Below, in pieces: positions 8,581 through 17,255 of a stretch of 64,000 bases of DNA. A model generated the notes under the pieces. That model ran no database searches. It had not been told where the DNA came from and saw only the letters and a program-made list of their open reading frames with translations. Source of the DNA: Wenzhouxiangella sp. XN24 (GTDB taxonomy: Bacteria > Pseudomonadota > Gammaproteobacteria > Steroidobacterales > XN24); the NCBI RefSeq assembly GCF_011064545.1, contig NZ_JAAMFG010000036.1, forward strand, positions 453,645 to 517,644, given 5' to 3'. Each line of letters opens with the position of its first letter. The stretch's first letter is position 1. A program made the position numbers and the translations under genes.

Positions 8581-9513
8581 ATGGCCGCCGCGGAACTCGG
8601 CACGCCGCCCGCCACCTTCCAGGATCTGCTGCTCGAGCTGCAACGCTACTGGGCCGGGGCCGGCTGCGTCCTGATGCAACCCCTCGACCTCGAAGTCGGC
8701 GCCGGAACCTTCCATCCGGCGACGTTCCTGCGCGCCATCGGTCCGGAACCGTGGAGCGCCGCGTACGTGCAGCCCTGCCGCCGCCCCACCGACGGACGCT
8801 ACGGCGACAACCCCTTCCGCCTGCAGCACTATTACCAGTTCCAGGTCGTCATCAAGCCCTCGCCGCTGGAAATCCAGGAGCTCTACCTCGGGTCGCTCCG
8901 CGCGCTGGGCATCGACCCGCGGCTGCACGACATCCGTTTCGTCGAGGACAACTGGGAATCGCCGACGCTCGGCGCATGGGGCCTCGGCTGGGAAGTCTGG
9001 CTCAACGGCATGGAGATCACGCAGTTCACCTATTTCCAGCAGGTCGGCGGCCTGGACTGCCGCCCTGTGACCGGCGAGATCACCTACGGCCTCGAGCGGA
9101 TCGCCATGGTGTTGCAGGGCGTGGACAGCGTATTCGATCTCTGCTGGTCCGACGGGCCGCTGGGCCGGGTGACCTATCGCGACGTCTACCACCAGAACGA
9201 GGTGGAAATGTCGCACTACAATTTCGAGCAGGCCGACGTCGCGGTGTTGTTCAGGCAGTTCGACGAACACGAAACGGCCTGTGAATCGCTGCTGGCCGAC
9301 GGGCTCGCCTTGCCCGCCTACGAGCAGGTCCTGAAAGCCTCCCACGCATTCAACCTGCTCGACGCTCGCCGCGCGATCTCGGTGACGGAGCGCCAGCGTT
9401 TCATCCTCCGCGTGCGCGCCATGGCGCGCGGCGTAGCGTCGTCTTACTACGCCTCGCGCGAAGCACTCGGCTTCCCCATGGTCCAGGCCGCGACGGGAGG
9501 CACGCATGACTGA
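8581..9513 (+). CDS. glyQ: Glycyl-tRNA synthetase alpha subunit
   Basis: A 310-residue GlyQ starting [13 protein letters not shown], with the conserved class II catalytic-core segments [25 protein letters not shown] and [10 protein letters not shown]. The alpha subunit carries the aminoacylation site of the bacterial alpha2beta2 enzyme. I chose ATG 8581 because GGGGA precedes it by 5 bases; an in-frame ATG 12 bases earlier has none. The gene overlaps glyS by 8 bases, so both subunits are translationally coupled. Confidence 0.97.
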   Translation: MAAAELGTPPATFQDLLLELQRYWAGAGCVLMQPLDLEVGAGTFHPATFLRAIGPEPWSAAYVQPCRRPTDGRYGDNPFRLQHYYQFQVVIKPSPLEIQELYLGSLRALGIDPRLHDIRFVEDNWESPTLGAWGLGWEVWLNGMEITQFTYFQQVGGLDCRPVTGEITYGLERIAMVLQGVDSVFDLCWSDGPLGRVTYRDVYHQNEVEMSHYNFEQADVAVLFRQFDEHETACESLLADGLALPAYEQVLKASHAFNLLDARRAISVTERQRFILRVRAMARGVASSYYASREALGFPMVQAATGGTHD

Positions 9514-11590
9514 ACGCGCGGATTTCCTGGTCGAACTCGGCACCGAGGAGTTGCCGCCCAAGGCCCTGCCTGCGCTGTCGGCGGCGTTTCGCGACGGCCT
9601 CGTGGCGCGGCTCGCGGAGGCCCGTCTCGGTCACGGGGATGTCGAGGCTTTCGCCACCCCCCGGCGGCTGGCCCTGAAAGTGCGACGCCTCGAAACGCGC
9701 CAGGCGGACCAGGCCGTTGCCTTGCGGGGACCCCCGATGCGGGTGGCGCGAGTCGACGGCGCGTGGACGCGGGCGGCGGAGAAGTTCGCCGCCTCGGCCG
9801 GCGTAGACTGCGACGCGCTGGTGGAACAGGAAGAGGCCAAGGGAAGCTACGTCTACGCACACAAGACGGAGACGGGCGCCGCGGCGGCGACGCTGTTGCC
9901 GGGACTGGTCGAAAGCGCGCTGGCGGCGTTGCCGGTGCCGCGCCGGATGCGCTGGGGCGCAGCCGAGGCGGAGTTCGTCCGCCCGGTGCACTGGCTGGTC
10001 ATGCTCCTCGGGCCGGACGTCGTCGCCTGCTCCATGTACGGCATCGAAGCGGGGCGGCACACGCGCGGCCACCGCTTCATGGCACCGACGCCGATCGAAC
10101 TCGCCGGGCCCGACGATTACCCGGGGCGGCTCGAGGACGAAGGTTACGTGGTGCCGTGTTTCGAGACCCGGAGAACGCGGATCCGCGACCAGGCCGAGAC
10201 GGCCGCGGCCGAGCACGGCGAGCGTCTCGTGCTCGATCCAGCGCTGCTGGACGAAGTGACGGCGCTGGTCGAGTGGCCGGTGCCGGTGGTCGGGGCGTTC
10301 GAGGAACGCTTCCTGGCCCTGCCCGAAGAAGTGCTGATCGCCACCCTGCAGGATCACCAGCGCTATTTTCCGCTGCGACGCGCCGATGGCCGCCTGGCGC
10401 CACGGTTCATCACCATCAGCAACCTGGAAAGCGCCTCCCCGGAAGTGATCCGGCACGGCAACGAGCGCGTGGTCCGGCCACGACTCGCGGATGCCGCGTT
10501 TTTCTGGGCGCAGGATCGCAAGGCGCCGCTGGCCGAGCGCGAAGCGCTGCTGGACAACGTCGTGTTCCAGGAAAAGCTGGGCAGCACCGGCGCCAGGAGC
10601 CGGCGGGTCGCCGCGCTCGCCGTGCAGATGGCCGAGCGCCTCGGCGAGGACCCCGCTGCGGTACGGCGCGCGGCACGGCTCGCCAAGTGCGACCTCGTGA
10701 CGGCGATGGTGGGCGAGTTCCCGGAGTTACAGGGCACGATGGGGCGCTACTACGCGCTTGCGGACGGCGAGGACCCCGATATCGCTGCAGCGATCGAGGC
10801 GCAGTACCTGCCGCGCTTCGCCGGCGATCGGCTGCCCGCGACACGCACCGGGCAATTGCTGGCGCTTGCCGACAAGCTCGACACGGTGGCCGGGATTTTC
10901 GCCATCGGCCAGCGGCCGACGGGGAATCGCGATCCTTTCGGGGTGCGGCGTGCCGCGCTGGGGATACTGCGGATCCTCGTCGAGTGCGAGCTCGACCTCG
11001 ACATGCCTGCGCTCGTGGCCCAAGCGGCCGCGGCGCAACCGGTCCCCGGCGGCGACGCCGGAGAGATCGTGGAGTTCCTGCTCGATCGGCTGCGCGGCTA
11101 TTACGTGGACGGCGGCGCTCCGGTCATCGTCGGGCTGGACGTATTCAATGCCGTCCAGGCACGTCAGCCGGCCTCGCTGGTGGATTTCCACCAGCGACTG
11201 GTGGCCGTCCTCGAGTTCACCCGGCTCGACGCCGCGACGGCGCTGGCCGCGGCCAACAAGCGTATCGCGAACATCCTGCGCCAGGCCGAGGGCGGTGTAT
11301 CGGGAGCGGTCGATCGGGGCTTGCTGCGCGAGCCGGCGGAGCAGGCGCTCGACAGCCAGGTGCGCGAACTGGCTGCGGAAGTGACGCCGCTCGTCACGGC
11401 CCGTCGTTATCGGGAAGCGCTGGAAAGGCTGGCTACGCTGCGGCCTGCGGTGGACCGCTTTTTCGATGACGTGCTGGTGATGGACCCGGACCCGGACTTG
11501 CGGGCCAACCGGCTCGCGCTGCTGGCCAGTTTGCAGGGCCTGTTCATGGGCATCGCGGATGTGTCGAGAATCGGCTCGACCGGCGGCTGA
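9506..11590 (+). CDS. glyS: Glycyl-tRNA synthetase beta subunit
   Basis: A 694-residue GlyS of normal length. It begins with the typical [16 protein letters not shown] motif, has the internal HD-like segment [12 protein letters not shown], and ends in an anticodon-binding helical region ([19 protein letters not shown]). The beta subunit recognises tRNA-Gly and completes the heterotetramer with GlyQ. It overlaps glyQ by 8 bases. Confidence 0.97.
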   Translation: MTERADFLVELGTEELPPKALPALSAAFRDGLVARLAEARLGHGDVEAFATPRRLALKVRRLETRQADQAVALRGPPMRVARVDGAWTRAAEKFAASAGVDCDALVEQEEAKGSYVYAHKTETGAAAATLLPGLVESALAALPVPRRMRWGAAEAEFVRPVHWLVMLLGPDVVACSMYGIEAGRHTRGHRFMAPTPIELAGPDDYPGRLEDEGYVVPCFETRRTRIRDQAETAAAEHGERLVLDPALLDEVTALVEWPVPVVGAFEERFLALPEEVLIATLQDHQRYFPLRRADGRLAPRFITISNLESASPEVIRHGNERVVRPRLADAAFFWAQDRKAPLAEREALLDNVVFQEKLGSTGARSRRVAALAVQMAERLGEDPAAVRRAARLAKCDLVTAMVGEFPELQGTMGRYYALADGEDPDIAAAIEAQYLPRFAGDRLPATRTGQLLALADKLDTVAGIFAIGQRPTGNRDPFGVRRAALGILRILVECELDLDMPALVAQAAAAQPVPGGDAGEIVEFLLDRLRGYYVDGGAPVIVGLDVFNAVQARQPASLVDFHQRLVAVLEFTRLDAATALAAANKRIANILRQAEGGVSGAVDRGLLREPAEQALDSQVRELAAEVTPLVTARRYREALERLATLRPAVDRFFDDVLVMDPDPDLRANRLALLASLQGLFMGIADVSRIGSTGG

Positions 11591-11605
11591 CTGCGGGGTG
11601 GGCCG

Positions 11606-12355
11606 GTGACCTGGTTGCGGTCACTGTTGTACACGACCGTGCTGTTCCTGTCGGTGCCGGTGCACGCGACCGCAGTGCTGCTGGTGGCACCGTTCGGCCA
11701 CCGCGCCTCGTATCGCGTCGCGGTAAACTGGGCCGAGGTGAACCTGTGGCTGCTGGACAAGTTGTGCGGGCTGCGATTCGAGGTCGAAGGTCGCGAGCAC
11801 ATTCCTGCTGCCCCGTGCATCCTGTACTGGAAGCACGAATCGGTCTTCGAGACGATGGCCGGAGCGCTGCTGTTTCCGCCGCAGACCTGGGTGGTCAAGC
11901 GCGAACTCATGTGGGTGCCGTTCTTCGGCTGGGGGCTGGCGGCCCTGCGCCCGATCGCCATCAACCGACAAGCCCGGCGCAGGGCAGTCCGGCAGGTCAT
12001 CGAACAGGGGCGGCAGCGGCTCGCAGACGGCCTGTTCGTGGTCATCTACCCGGAAGGCACGCGGGTCCGGCCGGGCCATGAACGCCGCTTCGGCATCAGC
12101 GGCGCCGCGCTGGCCAAGTCCGCCGGCGTACCGATCGTCCCTGTGGCCCATAACGCCGGCGACTTCTGGCCGCGGCGCAGTTTCCTCAAGGCCCCGGGAG
12201 TCATCAAGGTCGTGATCGGCCCACCGATCGACACGGCCGAGCGCTCGCACGAGGAGATCACGCGCCTGGGGCGGGAGTGGATCGAGACGACCATGGATCG
12301 CATCAGTCCGGCGCGCCAGGCGCGAGGAACGGCGGCCCGGGCGCTGGCGGAATGA
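11606..12355 (+). CDS. PlsC-like 1-acyl-sn-glycerol-3-phosphate acyltransferase
   Basis: A 249-residue membrane acyltransferase with one N-terminal hydrophobic segment (about 8-30). Motif I reads H77-E-S-V-F-E82, HX4E instead of the canonical HX4D. Motif III (YPEGTR, about 149-154) and the downstream VPIVPVAHN segment are normal. It should acylate lysophosphatidic acid or a related lysophospholipid at the inner membrane. It starts with GTG behind GGGGTGGG and follows glyS by 15 bases. In many gammaproteobacteria gmhB separates glyS and plsC; it is absent here. Confidence 0.85.
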   Translation: MTWLRSLLYTTVLFLSVPVHATAVLLVAPFGHRASYRVAVNWAEVNLWLLDKLCGLRFEVEGREHIPAAPCILYWKHESVFETMAGALLFPPQTWVVKRELMWVPFFGWGLAALRPIAINRQARRRAVRQVIEQGRQRLADGLFVVIYPEGTRVRPGHERRFGISGAALAKSAGVPIVPVAHNAGDFWPRRSFLKAPGVIKVVIGPPIDTAERSHEEITRLGREWIETTMDRISPARQARGTAARALAE

Positions 12356-12611
12356 TTGTATACAGTATGCGGGGGCGCTAACGTCCGTAAACGTGCGGCG
12401 TATTCAGGGGATCATGGGGATAAAAATCGAATATCCGGACGATTCTCCGCGGGGCAGGAAAGCGTTGGTGCGCCCCGAGGCCGTAAGCGAACCATAATCC
12501 GGCGCGAAGAATGAGACGATCGACCGGGCCAGTCTCAAGGGACATGCCGGCGGTGAGGCCGGTGCAATATAATCGTTGCCGACCCGGGCACCCATTTGAA
12601 CGGCGGTCAGG
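12356..12611 (+). other. Intergenic region with possible promoter for the 2OG oxygenase
   Basis: No gene is supported in these 256 bases. A perfect TATAAT occurs at 12568-12573, 38 bases before the next ATG, without a good -35 element. Base composition is slightly less GC-rich than in the flanking genes. Confidence 0.4.
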
Positions 12612-13301
12612 ATGATCAATAACGCGTTGGATTTCGAACCCTGGCGGCGGAAGCTGCGGGAGACCGGCCGGATCCAGATTCCCGGTTTCCTCCAGCCCGA
12701 AGTCGCCGAATGGCTGTGGCGGTGCCTGGCCAATGACGTGCCTTGGGCGACAGCGGTGCGCGGCGAAGCGGAGCGTCCTGCGCAACCCGGTAGTGATGAA
12801 GACCAGGCGATCATCAACGCCGCCGGGCAGACCGCCCGCGAGGGATTTCACTTTGTTTACGACCGCTACCAGGTGGTCAAGGCACTCAAGGCGGGCGGCG
12901 ATCCCGAGTTTCCCACCCACCAGGTGCTGGGATTTTTCAACGCCCCGCAGTTCCTGGAATTCATCAGGTCATTCACCGGCAATTCGCACCTCAAGCTCGT
13001 CGGGGCACAAGCGACCCGCTACCGGCCGGGACATTTCCTGCGGCAACACGACGACAGCCAGGACGAGGAAGGTCGCCGCTATGCCTACGTCCTCAACCTG
13101 TCCAAAGACTGGCAGCCGGACTGGGGCGGGCTGCTGCAGTTTCCCGGGGCGGACGGGCAGGTGGCGGAGACCTTTGTGCCGCGCTGGAACTCCCTCAGCC
13201 TGTTCAAGGTGCCAACGCCTCATTTCGTTACCCAGGTCATGCCCTGGGCGAAGGGCTTCCGCTATGGCATCACCGGCTGGTGGTACGGGAGTCAGGCGTA
13301 A
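12612..13301 (+). CDS. 2-oxoglutarate/Fe(II)-dependent oxygenase
   Basis: A 229-residue protein with a double-stranded beta-helix iron site: HxD at His146-Asp147-Asp148, distal His204 (TPHFVTQV) and the 2-oxoglutarate-binding Arg at about 217 (FRYGITGWWYG). YRPGHFLRQHDD and LNLSKDWQPDWGGLLQF resemble prolyl-hydroxylase-type enzymes of the Tpa1/EGL-9 group. It likely hydroxylates a protein or small-molecule substrate in the cytoplasm; the substrate is unknown. It stands alone between plsC and a secreted-protein gene. Confidence 0.85.
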   Translation: MINNALDFEPWRRKLRETGRIQIPGFLQPEVAEWLWRCLANDVPWATAVRGEAERPAQPGSDEDQAIINAAGQTAREGFHFVYDRYQVVKALKAGGDPEFPTHQVLGFFNAPQFLEFIRSFTGNSHLKLVGAQATRYRPGHFLRQHDDSQDEEGRRYAYVLNLSKDWQPDWGGLLQFPGADGQVAETFVPRWNSLSLFKVPTPHFVTQVMPWAKGFRYGITGWWYGSQA

Positions 13302-13416
13302 CGGTCGCCTGGCCGCGGCGAAGCCTGCTTGCGCCACTAGTTTTGCGCCTTTGTCAAGCATGTGCTAGTAATGTCTCCCTGCGCTGTTGCGTTTGCTCGT
13401 AGCGGAGGGCTGAGCG

Positions 13417-13887
13417 ATGGACATCCGGGTCAAGATTATCGCTGCTTTACTGGCGACGCTCGCTTCGTCACAGGTCCTGGCCTGTGGGGACAGCCTGTAC
13501 AGGGTCGGGCAAGGTGTCTCCTACCGGGTCTACACAGCGCCTCTGCCGGGCAACGTCCTGGTGTATGGCCACTCCGAAGGCGCCCAGGAACTCGCGGAAG
13601 CGCTCGCCATGGCCGGCCACGGGGTCAGGCTGGTGGACAATCAGCTCGAGCTCAGCGCCGTGCTTGCCGGGGGCGGCTACGATGTCGTGATCGCGCCCTA
13701 CCGAGACCACGAGGCGGTGGAAGTCAGCAAGGCATCGTCCAAGGTGGACTTCCTGCCCGTGGCCGTCAACGCGAGCGAGCGTGAGATTGCCAGCCAAAGT
13801 TACGCCAAGGTCATGGTCGCCGACCGGGACGAGATCAAGCACTACCTCAGGGCGATCCACGAGTCGCTGCGGCGCTCGGAAATCTAG
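13417..13887 (+). CDS. Secreted receiver-fold-like protein of unknown function
   Basis: 156 residues. An N-terminal hydrophobic segment ends in VLAC-GD (Cys23), compatible with either a signal peptidase I site or a poor lipobox. The mature part alternates strands and helices: NVLVYGHSEGAQELAEAL, then GHGVRLVDN, then GGYDVVIAPYRD. That layout resembles a response-regulator receiver domain, but outside the cytoplasm. The phospho-acceptor Asp is not obvious (APYRD sits where the acidic strand end would be). It lies 32 bases before an outer-membrane barrel gene and probably forms an operon with it. Function unknown. Confidence 0.75.
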   Translation: MDIRVKIIAALLATLASSQVLACGDSLYRVGQGVSYRVYTAPLPGNVLVYGHSEGAQELAEALAMAGHGVRLVDNQLELSAVLAGGGYDVVIAPYRDHEAVEVSKASSKVDFLPVAVNASEREIASQSYAKVMVADRDEIKHYLRAIHESLRRSEI

Positions 13888-13919
13888 ACCCGGATCGCTT
13901 TCGGGGAGCGCCACAAGCG

Positions 13920-14891
13920 ATGCCTTCCGTGTTCTCCGATTGCCAACAGCCTTTCCGCCTGGCCGCGCTCGGCGCGGCCGGGCTGCTCTTCGCGGCGGCC
14001 CCGGCATCCGCGGGCCAGTCGAAGGGTGATGCGAGCCTGCGGATCGAGTACCAGTACATACGGACCGGCGATTTCTACGACGACTCCGCCCTCTTTCAGT
14101 CGGGCGGCGACGTCGGCACCACCGACTCCCATGTCCTGCTGCTTTCCGGGGACTACGCACTCGGGCCGCGGTGGAACGTTTTCGCCAGCCTGCCCTACAT
14201 CCAGAAACAGCACCAGGGCACGGGGCCGCATGACTTCAGCGAGTTCGTGAATTTCGACCCGCCGGACCGCACGCTCGTGGATGACGGCGACTATCACGGG
14301 GGGTTCCAGGACCTGACGGTCGGCGTGCGCTACCTGGCCCTGGAAGGGCCGCTGAGCGTGTCACCCTTTATCTCGTACGGTGTCCCCACGACCGATTATC
14401 CTTTCTACGGCAAGGCGATCATCGGTCCGAATCTCTGGCGGATTCCTGTCGGCGTCGACATCGGCTTCCAGCCTTATTTCTCCGACTGGTATTTCAGCGG
14501 GAGCGTCGCCTACGTGATCAGCGAGAAATCGCTCGGGGTGGACGTCAACCACTGGCTGCTGTTCGGCTCGGCCGGTTATTACTTCACGCCGAGATTTTTT
14601 GCCAGCGTGTTCGTCTCCTACAAGAACACGCCCAACGGGCTGCGGATGCCGCAGGACATCACGGACGACCCGCTCTACCAGGACCCGGCGGACTTCGATA
14701 CGGCGATCTGGTGGCAACACGACCGGTTGCTCGCGCACCGCTACACGAATGTCGGCCTCGGCGCCGATTACGTCCTCAGCCGAAAGCACGTTGTTTCGTT
14801 CCATTACTACACGTCGGTGTACGCGGACCAGTCGAACGAGATCGACAATGCGGTGACCCTCGGTATCACCCGCTTCTTCGGCCGCGACTGA
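13920..14891 (+). CDS. Outer-membrane beta-barrel protein (phenol MetA-like)
   Basis: 323 residues. A signal peptide (ALGAAGLLFAAAPASA) is followed by alternating amphipathic strands rich in aromatic residues (SLRIEYQYIRTGDFY, WNVFASLPYIQKQH, RYTNVGLGADYVL). The C-terminal strand VTLGITRFFGRD is close to a BAM-type terminal aromatic signal. The pattern fits small transporter barrels of the MetA/phenol-degradation type, whose substrate is generally unproven. It follows the secreted receiver-like gene and is convergent with the TPR gene beyond it. Confidence 0.75.
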   Translation: MPSVFSDCQQPFRLAALGAAGLLFAAAPASAGQSKGDASLRIEYQYIRTGDFYDDSALFQSGGDVGTTDSHVLLLSGDYALGPRWNVFASLPYIQKQHQGTGPHDFSEFVNFDPPDRTLVDDGDYHGGFQDLTVGVRYLALEGPLSVSPFISYGVPTTDYPFYGKAIIGPNLWRIPVGVDIGFQPYFSDWYFSGSVAYVISEKSLGVDVNHWLLFGSAGYYFTPRFFASVFVSYKNTPNGLRMPQDITDDPLYQDPADFDTAIWWQHDRLLAHRYTNVGLGADYVLSRKHVVSFHYYTSVYADQSNEIDNAVTLGITRFFGRD

Positions 14892-16973
14892 TCAGGGTGC
14901 CTCTGCAAAAGCCGCCAGGGTGGCGGGCAGTCGCTCGCGGAGCCCGCGCCGGCGCGCCTCCGTATGGCGCAGCACGTCCTGGTAGGCGGGCTCGTCGGCA
15001 AGCTGCTGGACGCAGTGTGAATCGCGCAGCAGGGACTCCCACGGCAACTCCGGGCTGTTCTTGATCAGTGCGAGTCGGTCGAGGCTTGCTTCGGTCCGGC
15101 CGTGGAGCGCCTCTATGCAGCCGATGTGGAAGTGGTACCACCAACTGGTGTTGTGTCCCACGTGGAACCTGTCTACCGCGAGCGCCAGCCGGCGTGCGGT
15201 TTCCTCCTCTCCTGCCGCGGCCAGCGCATCGATCAGGATAAAAAAGCCCAAGTGGTCGCCGACGGTCCGGCTCGTATTGTCGAGTACGATGTCGGGCTGG
15301 CCGGTCGTGCTCAGGATACGGATGGCCCCCGCGTGATTGCCGGTTGCATGATAGGCAAAAGCGAGCAGGTATCGCGCCGAGATGTCGTCAGGATGCTCGA
15401 TCATCTGCAGTTCTGCCAGGTCGATCAGCGCCTCGTAACGCCGCATCAGGAATAGCAGGCCGAGGCTGGGCTCGGGCTCGAGCGCCAGCGTGGCCTCGAA
15501 GTCGCCGAGAACGCCGTACAGCTCGGCCAGCCGGCCGCGGTGGTCCGGGTTGTCGGGTTCGGCGTCCCTGGCGCGCAGGGTCCAGGCGATCGCCTGGTCG
15601 ACGTTGCCCATGAGTTCCTGCAACCGGCCGACCAGGCGATAGGCTTCCACCCCGTCGAACAGCTCGATCACGCGGCGCATGATGAGCTGCACCTGCTCCA
15701 CCTGGCCCTCTTTCCCGTAGTACTCGCCAAGCGCCGCGTGGCGCGACAAGGACAGCGGGTCGAGCGCCACCGCCCGCTCGAGCAGTTCCGGCAAGCCGCC
15801 CCGGTCGTACTGGAGCCAGTGCCATTCGGCGTAGTTGTGCAGCGCGTCCACGTTGTTGCTGTTGAGTTCCACGGCCCGTTCGAAAGCGGGGCCGGCTTCC
15901 GGGAGTCCCCGCGCCCAGTAGTAGAGACCCACCGTGTTCTGCACTTCCGACAAACCGGGGTCGAGCGCAAGCGCCCTGAAGATCGGCGCCTCGGCGCCGT
16001 CGAGGTCGCCCAGGTACAGGAGAGCGGCTCCCAACCGGGCGTGCGCCAGTGCCGACTCCGGATCGGCCTCGCTGGCCTGGCGGTACAGCTCGACGGCCTG
16101 CACCAGCAGGCCCTCATCCACCGTCTCGCGATTCCGGACCTGCTGCTCGTAATGCCGCGCGAGCAGCATCATTTCGTGGGCGGAAGCATCCCGGGTCGCC
16201 GGGCGGGCCAGCTCGTAGCTGCCGTCCGGCAGCACCAGCCCCGCCACGGCACGCACGATCTCCTGCTGGATGTTCACCAGTTCGGCCGGACTCCGCTCGT
16301 AGGTCTGCGACCAGAGCGCCAGGCCGGTGCGACCCTCGATCAGCTGCACGGAGATCCTCAATCGGCTTCCCTGGCGGCGCATGCTGCCCTCCACCAGGCT
16401 GGCCACACCCAGCTTCTCCGACGCGGCCTGGGCCCCGAGGCCCTGCTGGCGCGCAACGACGGAGGAGGAGCGGGCCGCCACCCGGATCCCCGGCACCTGT
16501 CCGAGCTGGTCGCGCAACTCGTCACTGAGGCCGTCGCCCAGGTACGCGTCACCCGGGTCCGGTCCCGTGTTCTCGAAAGGCAGCACGGCGATGCTGTTCG
16601 GCGCGACGGAAACCGGAGCCGTCCGGTCGACACGCGACTCGAGTCCCGGCGTGATGAGGAAGAACAAACCCGCGGTTCCGGCGAGCAAGAGGACCAAAGC
16701 GCCGATGATCGTGGCCTTGCCCCGCCGGCTGGATACGACCGTGCGCTCCAGGCCCTCGGACGTGAGATCGAAGGTCCAGGCGAGGAACATCGCCACCGGG
16801 AACCCCATGACGAAGGCAATGACAGCGACCGTCGCCACCCACTGAGGCAGGAACAACTGCTCGACGACAGTGACCGTGACCTCCACGACGCCCCAGGCGA
16901 CGGCGAAATAGATCGCCGCGGACTGGATGACCTTCCGCTTGCGGAGTTCAGCGAAAAACGAGCTCCCCGGCAT
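14892..16973 (-). CDS. Membrane-anchored TolB/FlgO-like TPR protein A
   Basis: 693 residues. Three predicted membrane helices (about 16-37, 47-68, 88-108) are followed by a TolB-N/FlgO-like domain (about 127-255, starting SIAVLPFENTGPDPGDAYL) and many TPR helices to the C-terminus. This is the architecture of proteins often named adenylate-cyclase-like, but there is no cyclase domain and no N-terminal DNA-binding domain. The role is unknown; TPRs suggest protein scaffolding. It is the divergent paralogue of the gene starting at 17256: both begin with a short basic FF..LR.RKV.Q segment and share the domain order. Confidence 0.8.
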   Translation of the reverse strand: MPGSSFFAELRKRKVIQSAAIYFAVAWGVVEVTVTVVEQLFLPQWVATVAVIAFVMGFPVAMFLAWTFDLTSEGLERTVVSSRRGKATIIGALVLLLAGTAGLFFLITPGLESRVDRTAPVSVAPNSIAVLPFENTGPDPGDAYLGDGLSDELRDQLGQVPGIRVAARSSSVVARQQGLGAQAASEKLGVASLVEGSMRRQGSRLRISVQLIEGRTGLALWSQTYERSPAELVNIQQEIVRAVAGLVLPDGSYELARPATRDASAHEMMLLARHYEQQVRNRETVDEGLLVQAVELYRQASEADPESALAHARLGAALLYLGDLDGAEAPIFRALALDPGLSEVQNTVGLYYWARGLPEAGPAFERAVELNSNNVDALHNYAEWHWLQYDRGGLPELLERAVALDPLSLSRHAALGEYYGKEGQVEQVQLIMRRVIELFDGVEAYRLVGRLQELMGNVDQAIAWTLRARDAEPDNPDHRGRLAELYGVLGDFEATLALEPEPSLGLLFLMRRYEALIDLAELQMIEHPDDISARYLLAFAYHATGNHAGAIRILSTTGQPDIVLDNTSRTVGDHLGFFILIDALAAAGEEETARRLALAVDRFHVGHNTSWWYHFHIGCIEALHGRTEASLDRLALIKNSPELPWESLLRDSHCVQQLADEPAYQDVLRHTEARRRGLRERLPATLAAFAEAP

Positions 16974-17140
16974 GGCCTCTCGCGCCTGTCGTGCTGCTGT
17001 CGAGAGGCGAAGGATAAACGCGATTCGGCTAATTGTGGACTTGGGTGTTCCAACGGCCTGATTCCGTCGGGACCTGTCGAAGGTGCCCGCGTCGGCGAGG
17101 GGCGGGCAGCTGCGAACAGGTGCTTTGTATTTCTTCTACT

Positions 17141-17176
17141 CGGATGAGCGTCTCGAGGCCCGGGCGTTGCAAGGGA
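17141..17176 (+). repeat. 36-base near-copy of a gyrB segment
   Basis: These bases match 20195-20230, on the same strand, at 33 of 36 positions. The second copy lies within the gyrB coding region (antisense to it). Similarity ends sharply on both sides. This copy lies between the two divergent TPR genes and is not in a supported gene. Confidence 0.6.
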
Positions 17177-17255
17177 TGCACTCCTATGGCCCGGATGCTT
17201 GCGAAGTGTTGCGGAAGCAGGGAGACTCAGCCGGCTGCAGGAGCGGGACCAGCCT

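Noticed and set aside
12378..12920. 180-codon leftward frame between plsC and the oxygenase
   Set aside because: No ribosome-binding site or recognisable motif; it overlaps a real gene.
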